IMG/VR virus record: IMGVR_UViG_3300030110_005755
Span: 1 to 38,187 of that record
Reading direction: 5' to 3' (one strand)
Source: a virus
Length of the DNA: 38,187 bases
Shown: piece by piece, positions 15,627 to 24,519 of the stretch
Position numbering within the stretch: position 1 is the first letter of the stretch
Layout: every line of letters starts with the position of its first letter
Notes under the pieces: model-generated
Told to the model about the DNA's origin: nothing
The model's input: only the letters and a program-made list of their open reading frames with translations
The model's database searches: none
Translations under genes and position numbers: made by a program

Positions 15627-16293
15627 AATTTTTTGTAAATGTTTTCTTCACTGGGTGATATATACCGAAGTTGTTTATTTCTTTCGAACTATATCTATAT
15701 TTTGGTGCCCAGCCTACATTAGGCAAGTATATTTCACCTATTTTATATTTTTCTATAATTGCTATTGTTGGAAATCTTAATTCACAAAATATGTCTAGTG
15801 TATATGCCTTGTCCCATTTTGTTTTACTTATACTATCCAAAACCTCTCTTTTCATAATTAACCCCCCGAATGGTACTATACCTGTTAAGTGTTTGTCCTG
15901 TATTTTTAGCTTATCTAACTTGGTTATCTCATTAGTTTGATGAAACCAGTACCAATTACTGTATGTTGTTGGTGTAACCACCCTTGCACCAGCTAAATCA
16001 ATACCTGGTGGGAGAGATGGTAGTTTTACTGTAACAAGAACATCATACTCTAGAACAACAACTACCGGTGTTGTGATCTTATCTTTATTTTGCTTCCACC
16101 AAAAGCGTAATAGTTCATCTCCGTTCCGCCATGCATAGGGCAGATCAGTACGTAAATCGGAGAGATCGTCTCTAACAATTAACTTAATATCTACATCCGG
16201 ATTGCTTGCTTTTAACCATTGTATATGAGGTGCAACTACTTTTCCGGATTGGTCTCTATAAGTGAGAATTAAAACTGTTATGTCTTTATTCAT
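15601..16293 (-). CDS. Glycosyltransferase-like protein (GT-A), 230 aa
   Basis: The N-terminus ITVLILTYRDQSG is GT-A-like, and VVVLEYDVLV near residues 79-88 has a D in the place of the DxD metal motif. GGLIMKREVLD and the later EIYLPNVGW match acceptor-side elements of sugar transferases. The ATG at 16293 was preferred over a TTG at 16296; it overlaps the UvsX stop by 8 nt, so the two are coupled. QueC follows with a 26 nt overlap, forming a uvsX-transferase-queC operon. Catalytic residues are less certain than in the other transferases. Confidence 0.65.
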   Translation of the reverse strand: MNKDITVLILTYRDQSGKVVAPHIQWLKASNPDVDIKLIVRDDLSDLRTDLPYAWRNGDELLRFWWKQNKDKITTPVVVVLEYDVLVTVKLPSLPPGIDLAGARVVTPTTYSNWYWFHQTNEITKLDKLKIQDKHLTGIVPFGGLIMKREVLDSISKTKWDKAYTLDIFCELRFPTIAIIEKYKIGEIYLPNVGWAPKYRYSSKEINNFGIYHPVKKTFTKNYEKISTNS

Positions 16294-17395
16294 CAATTAA
16301 ATCATCTAACGAATTAATTTCATCAGGTGGTTCTTCTTCTTTATTACTATATGTCCATTCCAGACTTATACGTTCTTCTACTTTAGGTAAAATAGTTTCT
16401 TCCCAAAGCTTAACGTCTTTTCTCCAATTCTTATAATAACCTAACTTAGTACCATCTTCAAGCTGATAAGTAGCTCCAGTTTGAATTACTGCACCAACAC
16501 CAACGGCTAAGTCGACTAATCCATAGTATCTATCCAAACCAGAAGAGAAAGAAAGATACATTTCACCTTCTAAGTATTGCTTAATAAATCTATTTTTACG
16601 AGTTAACGCTCTAATTATAATACCGGAGTATTTTTTCTGACCTACTGCAAGTTCACCATCTACTGTCTTGCCACCATCGTCTTTCATAGGTTTGCGAGCT
16701 AACTGCACCGTTACTGATGGTAAATAGATACAAGACTTACCACCAGGCATATTCTTTTCAATAGATGGAAACAAAGCAGTAGGATCATCATAAACATGAT
16801 TAGTACACAGTATGGTAGTTTGAGTAACTGAACCTAAATTCGTACAAGTCTGCATTAACGTTTTCATAGCACGTGCTTTAGTACCCATATCTGATGAAGT
16901 ACTATCTTTACTCATACGAGAAAGTTCTAACTCTGACTGTAAGTTAGCAAGAGAGTCAATAGCTACAATAAACTTACCTTCTAAACCTTTTTCTTTAACA
17001 GAGGTAAGAAACTTATACAGAGAATTTCTAGCTTGTTCAATACTAGTAGTAGGAACATACTTTACTTTACTAATATCTAAACCAAGTCTTGCTGCTCCAT
17101 CCGGGTCAATAGCATTTTCAGTATCAAATATAACAGGAATAAGTCCTTCTTCTTGAGCTTTAGCTAAAATCTTTTGTACAAACAATGACTTACCGGTCAT
17201 TGATTCGCCAGCAAGCATAGTTACTCTACCTTTAGGAATACCACCATTAATTGATCCAGAAATAATAGCATTCAGTACATAAGACCCTGTATCAATCCAC
17301 TCACCAACATGACTTAAAGTATTGTTATCAAGGTAAGTAGCGAAAGGGTTAACTTTATCAATAGCGTCTAATGCGCTAGCAACGTCTTTATCCAT
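16286..17395 (-). CDS. uvsX: Recombinase UvsX (RecA-like)
   Basis: A 369-residue strand-exchange ATPase. Walker A GESMTGKS lies at 63-70, followed by FIVAIDSLANLQSE as Walker B, then CTNHVYDDP as an L1-L2 region sequence. The acidic tail (EEEPPDEINSLDDLIDE) resembles UvsX and RecA C-termini. In T4, UvsX works with UvsY, gp32 and gp41 in recombination-dependent replication, and candidates for all of these are in this window. Its promoter lies just downstream of the bidirectional terminator: TTGAAC, 16 nt, TATAAT, then 7 nt to ATG. Confidence 0.93.
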   Translation of the reverse strand: MDKDVASALDAIDKVNPFATYLDNNTLSHVGEWIDTGSYVLNAIISGSINGGIPKGRVTMLAGESMTGKSLFVQKILAKAQEEGLIPVIFDTENAIDPDGAARLGLDISKVKYVPTTSIEQARNSLYKFLTSVKEKGLEGKFIVAIDSLANLQSELELSRMSKDSTSSDMGTKARAMKTLMQTCTNLGSVTQTTILCTNHVYDDPTALFPSIEKNMPGGKSCIYLPSVTVQLARKPMKDDGGKTVDGELAVGQKKYSGIIIRALTRKNRFIKQYLEGEMYLSFSSGLDRYYGLVDLAVGVGAVIQTGATYQLEDGTKLGYYKNWRKDVKLWEETILPKVEERISLEWTYSNKEEEPPDEINSLDDLIDE

Positions 17396-17402
17396 ATATA
17401 AG

Positions 17403-17430
17403 ATTATAAGATATAAGTCTTTAAGTTCAA
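17403..17430 (-). promoter_or_regulatory. Sigma70-type promoter for uvsX
   Basis: Leftward TTGAAC (17430-17425), 16 nt spacer, TATAAT (17408-17403), then 7 nt to the ATG at 17395. It shares the -35 type and spacing of the gp32 and gp55 promoters. Confidence 0.7.
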
Positions 17431-17431
17431 T

Positions 17432-17461
17432 AAAAAAAGCCCCTCTATAGAGGGGCTTTTT
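17432..17461. terminator. Strong bidirectional terminator
   Basis: The palindrome GCCCCTCTATAGAGGGGC (17439-17456) is flanked by A7 on one side and T5 on the other, so either transcript would carry a GC-rich hairpin followed by U's. Leftward it would end transcripts from hsp20 and the structured segment before the uvsX promoter. Confidence 0.92.
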
Positions 17462-17672
17462 AAAAGGGTGGGTGAGAGGATTGTCTGGTTACCTCCAACT
17501 TTCGGTTAGGCAAGATGCAGTTTCATCTTTTTACCTACTTATGCCCCGCATCATACACTTACTAGTCAGTTGACCCTCCATGTAAGTCAGCAGTCCCTTT
17601 AACACTCTTGCTTAAAATGTTTATTCAGGCACACCCGGGTTTGGGCTAGCTAGGCCCATTTACAAATAACTG
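17462..17672 (-). ncRNA. Candidate structured non-coding RNA, unclassified
   Basis: This 210-nt segment between hsp20 and the terminator has no convincing ORF and is visibly richer in G and C than its AT-rich surroundings. Leftward it can form several hairpins: TGGGC/GCCCA near its 5' end, TTTAA/TTAAA, ACTTAC/GTAAGT enclosing GTCA/TGAC, TAGG-AAGATG/CATCTT-CCTA, AAC/GTT closed by CGAAA, and GAGG/CCTC near the 3' end. GGGTG near the 5' side can pair with CACCC near the 3' end. A strong terminator follows, so the leftward strand is favoured. I compared it by eye with tmRNA, RNase P and the glutamine riboswitch and found no convincing match. It may be the processed 3' part of the hsp20 transcript. 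Confidence 0.6.
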
Positions 17673-17677
17673 CAGCT

Positions 17678-18088
17678 CTAAACTTTATATGTTTTAATAT
17701 ATTCTTCTTTCTTTCTACGAGGTACATCTACCTCTAGAACTCCATCAATATAAGAGAAATTAATCTTATTGAGATCAAACTCTCTTCCAACTGAGAACGA
17801 CCTGTTGTAGGTTTGTTCCTTTTCCCCGTCGTGGGCTTTTACTTTACGCTTAGCCTTAATATAGACCTCACGTTGATCACTGTCCGTAGAAAGATCTAAA
17901 TCTTCTTTACCGACTCCTGGAAGATCAATTTGTACACTAAGATTATCTTCATCAGATGCAAAGCGTACTTGATCTCCGGTTTTATATACTTCTTCCAGCT
18001 GGTGGAAGACTGGTGTCAGATTGAAAAAACCATCAAAGGCTCTTTCGATTTCTGCGATTGGGTTGTGTGTGTATTTAGTTAGTTTCAT
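17678..18088 (-). CDS. Small heat shock protein (Hsp20 family)
   Basis: A 136-residue protein with an N-terminal arm (ERAFDGFFNLTPVF), an alpha-crystallin domain from about 45 to 125 (DNLSVQIDLPGVGKEDLDL, then YNRSFSVG and GVLEVDVPRR) and a short C-terminal tail. It would hold unfolding proteins as an oligomeric chaperone. Hsp20 genes are common in marine T4-like phages. TATAAATA lies 8 nt before its ATG, so unlike its replication neighbours it appears to be late, which would fit a role in virion assembly. The structured segment and terminator lie downstream on the same strand. Confidence 0.92.
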   Translation of the reverse strand: MKLTKYTHNPIAEIERAFDGFFNLTPVFHQLEEVYKTGDQVRFASDEDNLSVQIDLPGVGKEDLDLSTDSDQREVYIKAKRKVKAHDGEKEQTYNRSFSVGREFDLNKINFSYIDGVLEVDVPRRKKEEYIKTYKV

Positions 18089-18096
18089 AGTAAAAT

Positions 18097-18104
18097 TATT
18101 TATA
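18097..18104 (-). promoter_or_regulatory. T4-type late promoter box for hsp20 (TATAAATA)
   Basis: Reading leftward, a perfect TATAAATA lies 8 nt before the ATG at 18088, between the 147-aa gene and hsp20. This places a late promoter inside an otherwise early or middle leftward region. Confidence 0.7.
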
Positions 18105-18118
18105 ACACAAGCCAGTTT

Positions 18119-18562
18119 TTAGCAGCAAGAACTACTGCCGCAAACATCAACAGGCGCACAAGCCTCTGGCGGTGCTGTAGTTGATGTTGCAACTTCTTCA
18201 TCGTCATCAAAAAGTTTGATTACTTCAGGCTCTTGACCTGTACCTTGCTGTGGTTGCTGGATAGGTGGTTGTGGATTGTTAATATTTTCGTATTGAGTAA
18301 TAATACGCTCATCAAGCTCAACATCAGAAACACTAATAGCTGATTTCGCAAATGTCCAATTATTCTTATCTTTATCTTTTAGAAACTCCATAAAGATATA
18401 AGGAAAAGATTGTACTTGAAGTTGACCAGTCTGTTGATCTGGTTGTACGTGAATAATCACTGGGTTAAAAAGAGTAATAGAGTCTTTTGTGTCTTTCTCT
18501 ACTTTACCTACTACAGTTCTTCCAATGTGATCAACAATAGTTTTGATTTGTTTGTCTGCCAT
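18119..18562 (-). CDS. Hypothetical protein with Cys-rich C-terminus, 147 aa
   Basis: The first 90 residues (IVDHIGRTVVGKVEKDTKD, FNPVIIHVQ, FPYIFMEFL) alternate strands in a way reminiscent of small beta-barrel, Sm-like folds. A Pro/Gln-rich linker follows, then an acidic patch and a tail ending VDVCGSSSCC, which could bind a metal or form disulfides. TATAAAAT lies about 7 nt before the ATG. It sits between the polymerase-side 90-aa gene and hsp20. I associate similar proteins with the gene 43 neighbourhood of marine T4-like phages, but cannot give a role. Confidence 0.65.
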   Translation of the reverse strand: MADKQIKTIVDHIGRTVVGKVEKDTKDSITLFNPVIIHVQPDQQTGQLQVQSFPYIFMEFLKDKDKNNWTFAKSAISVSDVELDERIITQYENINNPQPPIQQPQQGTGQEPEVIKLFDDDEEVATSTTAPPEACAPVDVCGSSSCC

Positions 18563-18595
18563 ATATATATTTTATATAAAAGTTATAAATTGCAA

Positions 18596-18868
18596 CTACT
18601 GATAACGTAAAGTTTTTGCTATCTTTACTGCTTCTTGTAAGGTTTGTTTATCAGCGGAGTTTTTCATTAAAAAAATTGATTTTCTTATTTTTTCTATTTC
18701 AGGAGAATTAATAACACCAGAGCCATCATCCTCTCCAGTAATTATATTTTTAATAATAGACAAAGTCTCTAAAATGCCCCTAACTTTACCTCTATGAAAA
18801 GCGGGGTGTGCTTTTTTTGTATTATCATCTTCTGGTCTATCTGTATATCCACCGGGTTGTAATGCCAT
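18596..18868 (-). CDS. Hypothetical protein, 90 aa, after DNA polymerase
   Basis: A small helical protein with a Gly/Pro/Asp-rich N-terminus (MALQPGGYTDRPEDD) and two predicted helices (VRGILETLSIIKNIITG and KQTLQEAVKIAKTL). It begins 8 nt after the polymerase stop with no visible promoter of its own, so it is probably cotranscribed with gene 43. No recognised domain. Confidence 0.6.
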   Translation of the reverse strand: MALQPGGYTDRPEDDNTKKAHPAFHRGKVRGILETLSIIKNIITGEDDGSGVINSPEIEKIRKSIFLMKNSADKQTLQEAVKIAKTLRYQ

Positions 18869-18876
18869 GCGTCTAT

Positions 18877-21450
18877 TTAGGCGAACAGGTCAAATAATTC
18901 AACTTGTACATTTTCAGCTGGCTTACGAATCTTCCATCCAACACAGTCGTAAAAACGTTCAATGCCTTGAAATAGAATTTTCTCAAACATCTTTTCATAA
19001 TCAACCTTAAACACATCATTAAATTCATTAGGATAGTTGTACTTAAATCCAATACTTTCTAAGCCATACTTATTAGGTTTTTCTAGATACATATATCTCA
19101 CTTTATCTCCTGAACCAAGAGATTCATACTTGTTTCCGGTTTGAAGTTTTTCTAAAAGTAGATTATAAAAATAAGCAGACTTAACATGTATAGGCATACT
19201 CTTTACAGTAGTAAATTCATTACATGATACAGCGTATTTTTCGTAGCCTTTAACTCCCATTACAAAAGCCAACTCTTCAGGTTTGAGCTCTTTAAAGATA
19301 TCATAAGTTTCGTTAAGTATTTTATTAGTTTCAGATAAGGACTGAGTACTTAACATAGTTTCGATTATCTTTTTAGCATAAGGCTTAATAGCATTAGGCA
19401 TAGTAGTTCGAACTACCTCAACACCTGTATACTTAAATTTATTTTCCTTAATACCTTCATCATCAAGAATATGCATTACATATCTCTTCTTTTGTAAAAA
19501 GACTCCTACATCAGCAATACATTCCCGCTTGAATACAAATCGACTATCCTTCGATAGTAGAGATTTCTTTGCCCATTGATGAACACCATCATTTAAATAG
19601 TCCTCAATCTCTTGAATTTTATCATGCGTATCTTGATGTACATCATTTCCATCTAAAAAGTTTAAGCCCTTATTAACAAGAGGTGTAATAGAAACATAGG
19701 AAGAATCCGTATCGTTATATACAATGCAACCTTCAAGCTCTCTATCAGAGATATCAGGGATTTCTTTTTTGATAAATTCCTTAATAAGCTCATTTGAATA
19801 TTTAATAACTGCTTGCCCGGTTAGCGTGACAGAAGATGCAATATCGTCATCACCAATAGGAGCATTTTTATTACCCATATATCCATAACACGAGTTAATA
19901 AGAATCTTTATAACCATCTGCGAAGTATTAAGTCTTTCCACTTCATATTTAGCTTCAATAAATTCAGGAGTATTTTTCTTAAGTTTCTTGAGTTTAGTCT
20001 TAGCTTTAAAAAGGTCCTTTTTAATCTTTACTCGTTGATTGTAATAATACTCTAGAAACTCCGGAATAATTCCTTTCTTCTTTTGAGTAAAAAGGAACCC
20101 AGCTTTCGAAAGAGCACATTCTTCATCTTTAAGGAACTTTGCAAATGCCGGTCGATCTAACTCAAATAATTTTCCACTAACATGCTGTATAACTACCTTT
20201 TTATCAGTAGTCTTTTCAACTTTACCTACTTTGGTTTCCGGTGAAGTATTAAGCGATATCATCACATTAGGATATAGCGAGTTAGCATCAAATGATACTA
20301 TATGATTCTTAAAACCATTCTTAGGTTCGGCTACATAAGCACCAGGATTCTTACCAGTATCAGCATTCCGTAAAAACGTCGCAATAACTTCACCTCGTTT
20401 TCTAGCTTTAATACATAACGCACCATTAATAACCCCAATAGTTCCCATTGCACCCTCTAACGTAGTTAAACCTACATAAGATAGCTTACGCAATAAAGGA
20501 ACATATTGTAATTTTTCTTCTAGTCTTACTAGTAAGTTAACGTCTTGAATATTATAGTCAATAAATGTATTCCAATCTTCATCAGATAACGTTGCAAGAT
20601 TAGTATCACCATAATCTATCTTTCGTTGACCTAACTCTACTTCACCAATAGCGTCTAGTTTATAAGACTCTCTAAGTTTTAAACAAAAACGTCTATACAC
20701 ATCAAGATAATCTAAACAAGCAATACCATCAATATAGTAACGTTTTTGCTCTTTACCAAATTTACCTTTGATAGCTCTAAAATGAACTCTACCTAGAGGA
20801 GATAATCGATTAACATACTCTTGACCAAGTATATGTTCAATTCTATTAATGATATAAGGTATATCAAAAAACTCAGAGTTCCATCCACTCAAAATATCCG
20901 GATAGTCGCTTTCCAAATATTCAATAAATCTTATAAACATTTCTCGCTCATCTTGACAATGAACGTAATTTAGATTATCTTCACCTTTACCAGTATAAGG
21001 TTTAATTCCAAACGTATGAAACTTCTTACTAAAGTTATCATAACAAGTAATTACATTTACTACATGCGTAGGATTTTCAGGATCAGGAAAAGAGTCCGGA
21101 GAGTAAGTCTCAATATCAAGTAGGCACGTCTTTAAAGGATGAGTACTAAATTCTTTTTCTTCGTTTTGCTCCCAATACAAATCAAGTAAAAATTGCTGAA
21201 CAGGCGGCATATTCTCAAATACCCGCTTTACATTAGACTCTCTTACAAATCTAGACCTATCGTAGCTAGTATTAAACTTACGCTTTCTAACTTTAGTTCC
21301 GTAAATAGACGTTTTATCACCACCATTATTTTCTAGATACAAATAAGGCTCAAAGGAACATTCATGCATTACCCGCTTACCATCAGTATCCCAGGTAAAC
21401 AAATTTACGCATCGGTTTCTACCGTTATAAACTACATTACGATATGACAT
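18877..21450 (-). CDS. 43: DNA polymerase, family B (T4 gp43-like)
   Basis: An 857-residue replicative polymerase with proofreading. Exonuclease motifs are present in order: CLLDIETYSPD (Exo I), LSGWNSEFFDIPYI (Exo II) and YNIQDVNLLVRL (Exo III). Polymerase motifs follow: SFDANSLYPNVMISLN (A), KILINSCYGYMGN (B) and YNDTDSSYVS (C). The C-terminus ends VELFDLFA, like the hydrophobic clamp-binding tail of T4 gp43. Length is close to T4 (898). TATAAT lies 7 nt before ATG; no good -35 is seen, so an activator may be needed. A glycosyltransferase gene ends 27 nt upstream. Confidence 0.97.
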   Translation of the reverse strand: MSYRNVVYNGRNRCVNLFTWDTDGKRVMHECSFEPYLYLENNGGDKTSIYGTKVRKRKFNTSYDRSRFVRESNVKRVFENMPPVQQFLLDLYWEQNEEKEFSTHPLKTCLLDIETYSPDSFPDPENPTHVVNVITCYDNFSKKFHTFGIKPYTGKGEDNLNYVHCQDEREMFIRFIEYLESDYPDILSGWNSEFFDIPYIINRIEHILGQEYVNRLSPLGRVHFRAIKGKFGKEQKRYYIDGIACLDYLDVYRRFCLKLRESYKLDAIGEVELGQRKIDYGDTNLATLSDEDWNTFIDYNIQDVNLLVRLEEKLQYVPLLRKLSYVGLTTLEGAMGTIGVINGALCIKARKRGEVIATFLRNADTGKNPGAYVAEPKNGFKNHIVSFDANSLYPNVMISLNTSPETKVGKVEKTTDKKVVIQHVSGKLFELDRPAFAKFLKDEECALSKAGFLFTQKKKGIIPEFLEYYYNQRVKIKKDLFKAKTKLKKLKKNTPEFIEAKYEVERLNTSQMVIKILINSCYGYMGNKNAPIGDDDIASSVTLTGQAVIKYSNELIKEFIKKEIPDISDRELEGCIVYNDTDSSYVSITPLVNKGLNFLDGNDVHQDTHDKIQEIEDYLNDGVHQWAKKSLLSKDSRFVFKRECIADVGVFLQKKRYVMHILDDEGIKENKFKYTGVEVVRTTMPNAIKPYAKKIIETMLSTQSLSETNKILNETYDIFKELKPEELAFVMGVKGYEKYAVSCNEFTTVKSMPIHVKSAYFYNLLLEKLQTGNKYESLGSGDKVRYMYLEKPNKYGLESIGFKYNYPNEFNDVFKVDYEKMFEKILFQGIERFYDCVGWKIRKPAENVQVELFDLFA

Positions 21451-21457
21451 CTACTAT

Positions 21458-21463
21458 ATTATA
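21458..21463 (-). promoter_or_regulatory. -10 box for the DNA polymerase gene
   Basis: Leftward TATAAT lies 7 nt before the ATG at 21450, predicting a leaderless mRNA. The region 16-17 nt upstream does not contain a TTGAA-type hexamer, unlike the gp32, uvsX and gp55 promoters. Confidence 0.5.
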
Positions 21464-21477
21464 GTATATAGTAGTTC

Positions 21478-22701
21478 CTAATTCCATCTCTTAAGTTTAT
21501 CTCTTTCACTACTACCCCAAGGGGTGTTTAGACTTTCTAGATAAGCTCCTATATTATCATCCTTTTCTAGAATTCTTTTCTCACCAATAGCTCTTAGTTT
21601 GCGAATATTACCAAAATATGAAGCTTTATTTTTGAAAGCGAGTATGGAGTTAATTTTTGATTCAAATTCTTCTACAGTGGAAAATTTTAAGTTATCAGGC
21701 GCTGTATTATATGTTTCCATGTTCTGACATAAACATGGTATACCTAATGTACATGCTTCAATAAATTTAATGTCTGACTTAGCTCTGTTAAAATCATTTA
21801 CTTGAAGAGGTGCAACCATAAGTTGTGCATTTAAGCTTTCAATAAGATATGGATACTTAATTAAACTTTGCCAGGGGTAAAATTCTATTTCTCTTTGTTG
21901 AACTAAATCTAATAACTGAGGAGGAAATGCACCAACAAATACCCATTGATATTTTTTAACTGTCTTACGAATAAAGTCTCTTACTTCAGACATATCATCT
22001 TTACCACCAGTCTTATTATCAACATCGTAATGAGCTCCTGAACCTGTATATAAAATACGAGGACGATTTTTATTCTTTTTAAACTCTCGTTCTACTTTAC
22101 GTGGATTGTATAAATGACCCATCCAAAAATTAGGAACAAAGTTTGGTATAACAGTAATTTTTTCCTGACCGGTCTTTTCAGTATATAACCGTTTCATGAA
22201 TTCACATGTTACAGTTACTTCATCTACTAAATTAATAATATCAACGCAATTTTGTCTTACCTCTTCTGTATCAAATGCAAATTTAAATTTATTATAATCA
22301 GGTATTACTTCTTTAAAAACGACATCATCAACTTCATAAATGATTTTAAAATCATGATCATTTTGCAACCTCTTAAGATACTTAATAAATTCTTTTTGTT
22401 GTGAGGATGCTTGTCTTTGTACTTTTACTGTTTTAATTCCTTGATACCACCTAGGATCTGTTACCATTGCTGTAGTAGATTGTGACATACCATCACCACG
22501 AGAGTTAATAACTGATTCTGGCCATAATATTCTCCAATGACCACATCCAGAATAATCAGCTAAGTAGTTTACATATCGTGGTAAATGCGCTTCTTTAGGT
22601 CTAAGATCTTCTTTTGGTTTTTGTGGAACAGGTTTAGGTATCCCTTGTAAGCCTACTATAGGTGACCCATAGGGTTGTGGATATGGAGAAGCGCCAATCA
22701 T
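21478..22701 (-). CDS. Glycosyltransferase, GT-B fold (GT4-like)
   Basis: A 407-residue protein. After a Pro-rich N-terminus, the first domain includes YLADYSGCGHWRILWP and YEVDDVVF; the second contains ILYTGSGAHYD, VFVGAFPP and the donor-binding motif KSDIKFIEACTLGIP at 308-322, corresponding to the E-x7-E region of GT4 enzymes. It lies between gene 46 and gene 43 in the leftward replication region. TATAAT lies 2 nt before its ATG, so the true start of transcription relative to translation is unclear. Acceptor unknown; DNA, virion or host glycans are possible. Confidence 0.8.
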   Translation of the reverse strand: MIGASPYPQPYGSPIVGLQGIPKPVPQKPKEDLRPKEAHLPRYVNYLADYSGCGHWRILWPESVINSRGDGMSQSTTAMVTDPRWYQGIKTVKVQRQASSQQKEFIKYLKRLQNDHDFKIIYEVDDVVFKEVIPDYNKFKFAFDTEEVRQNCVDIINLVDEVTVTCEFMKRLYTEKTGQEKITVIPNFVPNFWMGHLYNPRKVEREFKKNKNRPRILYTGSGAHYDVDNKTGGKDDMSEVRDFIRKTVKKYQWVFVGAFPPQLLDLVQQREIEFYPWQSLIKYPYLIESLNAQLMVAPLQVNDFNRAKSDIKFIEACTLGIPCLCQNMETYNTAPDNLKFSTVEEFESKINSILAFKNKASYFGNIRKLRAIGEKRILEKDDNIGAYLESLNTPWGSSERDKLKRWN

Positions 22702-22713
22702 ATATTATATAGT

Positions 22714-24519
22714 TTAAAGTTCAGTATAATCTACCCTACGTGTAATACCGTTTTCTTTTTCCAAATATATAACATCACCGGTTACTGCTTTGATAGATTC
22801 TTTACGATGTGAAATTACTATTGAGCATTCATCCAACTCTTCAACTCTATCTTGTAATATATGAGTTATAAGTTCTATACCCTTTTCATCAAACGAAGAG
22901 TCAAACAGTTCGTCATAGATTGCAATATTGTATTGTACACCTCCTTGTAATCTACGTATATCAGAAAATGTAAACAAGCATGCTAGATCAATTGACTTAC
23001 GTTCAGCACCGGAAAAGTTAAAATACGAGCATACTTTATTTTTTTCGTTAAGTATCTCTTCTTCAAAGTATTCGTTAAATATACAAATAGAGTTTGAATC
23101 TAGTCTTTTAAGATAATGTAGCAGTTTACTATTTAAAAGTTCCAAAAGTTTATTTACAATATAAGACTTAACGCCTTCTTCTGATACAATATACTTTACA
23201 ATATCAAGCTTAGCTAATTCCTCTCTATGCTCTTTAACTTTCTTAGCTAACTTATTAACGCGTTGCTTAGTTTCAATAATTAAATGATCAAAATCTGTAT
23301 CTGTTGACTCAATAGCTTCTAAGTCACTTTTTAACTCTTCTTGCCATTTATCTAACTGATCTATTCTATGCTCAATGTTCTTTTTGTTCTGTTCTTGTAG
23401 TTTAGCTTCTGATATTTTATTTTGACACTGACTAATTGCTTTTAAAAATCTATCTTTCTTTACTCTTAGTTCCTTTAAACCGTCGGAATAATTTTTAATG
23501 TCTTCAACAGCTTCATGAATCATTTCTTTAAGCTTTTCTTTCTCTTTAACTATTAAATCAGTATCATGATCTTCCATAGGCCTAAGACAGACAGGACATT
23601 TTTCTTCATCTGTACCCATCTTTTTATAGGTTTCTTTTCTCGTAGCAGCTAAAGCTTTATTACGAGCAACAGCTTCTAAATTAGTTTCGATTTTTAAGTC
23701 TTGATCTTGAGCTGCTTCTTCTAGAGCAGATATTTGAGTATTAATCTTTTCTACATTTATATCATCAACTTGATCTAACTCGCTTTCGAGTTTTTCTTTC
23801 TCTTCGGTATTATCTTTTTGACGACCAATGTATTTTTCTTTCTTATCCTTTCTTGTTTGCAAGATACGCTGTTTTTGGTCTTCATAATTTTTATAGGCTT
23901 TTTCAATCTCTTCTAATTTAGTTAACTGCGTATCATGCTCCTTAGATATCTCATTATATTCAGTACGTAATGCTGTAAGCATAGTACTAAAAATTTCCAT
24001 ACCAAAAATATCTTCAATAAACTTTCGTTTTTCAATTTTATTTTTAGCCATAAATGGAACTGCATTATTAACTGTCATAATAACACAGTTTTGAAAGATT
24101 GATGGAGAAGCGCTTAATACGCTATTGATGTATGCTGTAGTATTCTTGATACTATCTCGTGTTCTATCAACACCATCCTTAAAAATAGTTACCTTAGACG
24201 GAGATAGAGTTCGTATAATTTTATATTGATTAACTCCCTTAGTTGAATCTAGCTCAAAGTCTAATTCAATATGAGTTTTACCATTAGTTAGGTTATTAGG
24301 TATAAGATCCTTCTTTAACTCTCTTAACGTTTCACCAAAAATAGCAAAATAAATAGCATCAGCAATAGTACTCTTACCTATAGCATTACGTCTATCAGGC
24401 TTATCTTTATTCTTACCGGTAATAACATGAAGACCTTTACTAAACTCTACTGTTACAGGCTTTTCACCAACTGATAAAAAATTTACTATACTAATCTTTT
24501 TAAAGTTTACTTTTTTCAT
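22714..24519 (-). CDS. 46: Recombination nuclease subunit gp46 (Rad50/SbcC-like)
   Basis: A 601-residue SMC-type ATPase that, with gp47, resects DNA ends for recombination-dependent replication. The N-terminal Walker A reads RRNAIGKST, preceded by an insertion relative to the usual GKNGxGKS form. Long coiled coils flank a zinc hook (EEKCPVCLRPM). The C-terminal lobe has the ABC signature NFSGAERKSIDLA and Walker B IAIYDELFDSS. I chose the ATG at 24519 over a TTG at 24528. It overlaps the gp47 gene by 20 nt, the usual coupled arrangement. Length is similar to T4 gp46 (560). Confidence 0.93.
   Translation of the reverse strand: MKKVNFKKISIVNFLSVGEKPVTVEFSKGLHVITGKNKDKPDRRNAIGKSTIADAIYFAIFGETLRELKKDLIPNNLTNGKTHIELDFELDSTKGVNQYKIIRTLSPSKVTIFKDGVDRTRDSIKNTTAYINSVLSASPSIFQNCVIMTVNNAVPFMAKNKIEKRKFIEDIFGMEIFSTMLTALRTEYNEISKEHDTQLTKLEEIEKAYKNYEDQKQRILQTRKDKKEKYIGRQKDNTEEKEKLESELDQVDDINVEKINTQISALEEAAQDQDLKIETNLEAVARNKALAATRKETYKKMGTDEEKCPVCLRPMEDHDTDLIVKEKEKLKEMIHEAVEDIKNYSDGLKELRVKKDRFLKAISQCQNKISEAKLQEQNKKNIEHRIDQLDKWQEELKSDLEAIESTDTDFDHLIIETKQRVNKLAKKVKEHREELAKLDIVKYIVSEEGVKSYIVNKLLELLNSKLLHYLKRLDSNSICIFNEYFEEEILNEKNKVCSYFNFSGAERKSIDLACLFTFSDIRRLQGGVQYNIAIYDELFDSSFDEKGIELITHILQDRVEELDECSIVISHRKESIKAVTGDVIYLEKENGITRRVDYTEL

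Noticed and set aside
17462-17672. tmRNA, RNase P RNA or glutamine riboswitch in the structured segment
   Set aside because: There is no tRNA-like T-arm or tag reading frame, no RNase P core, and the AAGTAGG...CCGAA resemblance to the glutamine riboswitch lacks the expected hairpin between its conserved parts.
17462-17672. Short peptides (12-15 codons) in the structured segment
   Set aside because: They have no ribosome-binding signal or promoter next to the start and no recognisable sequence.
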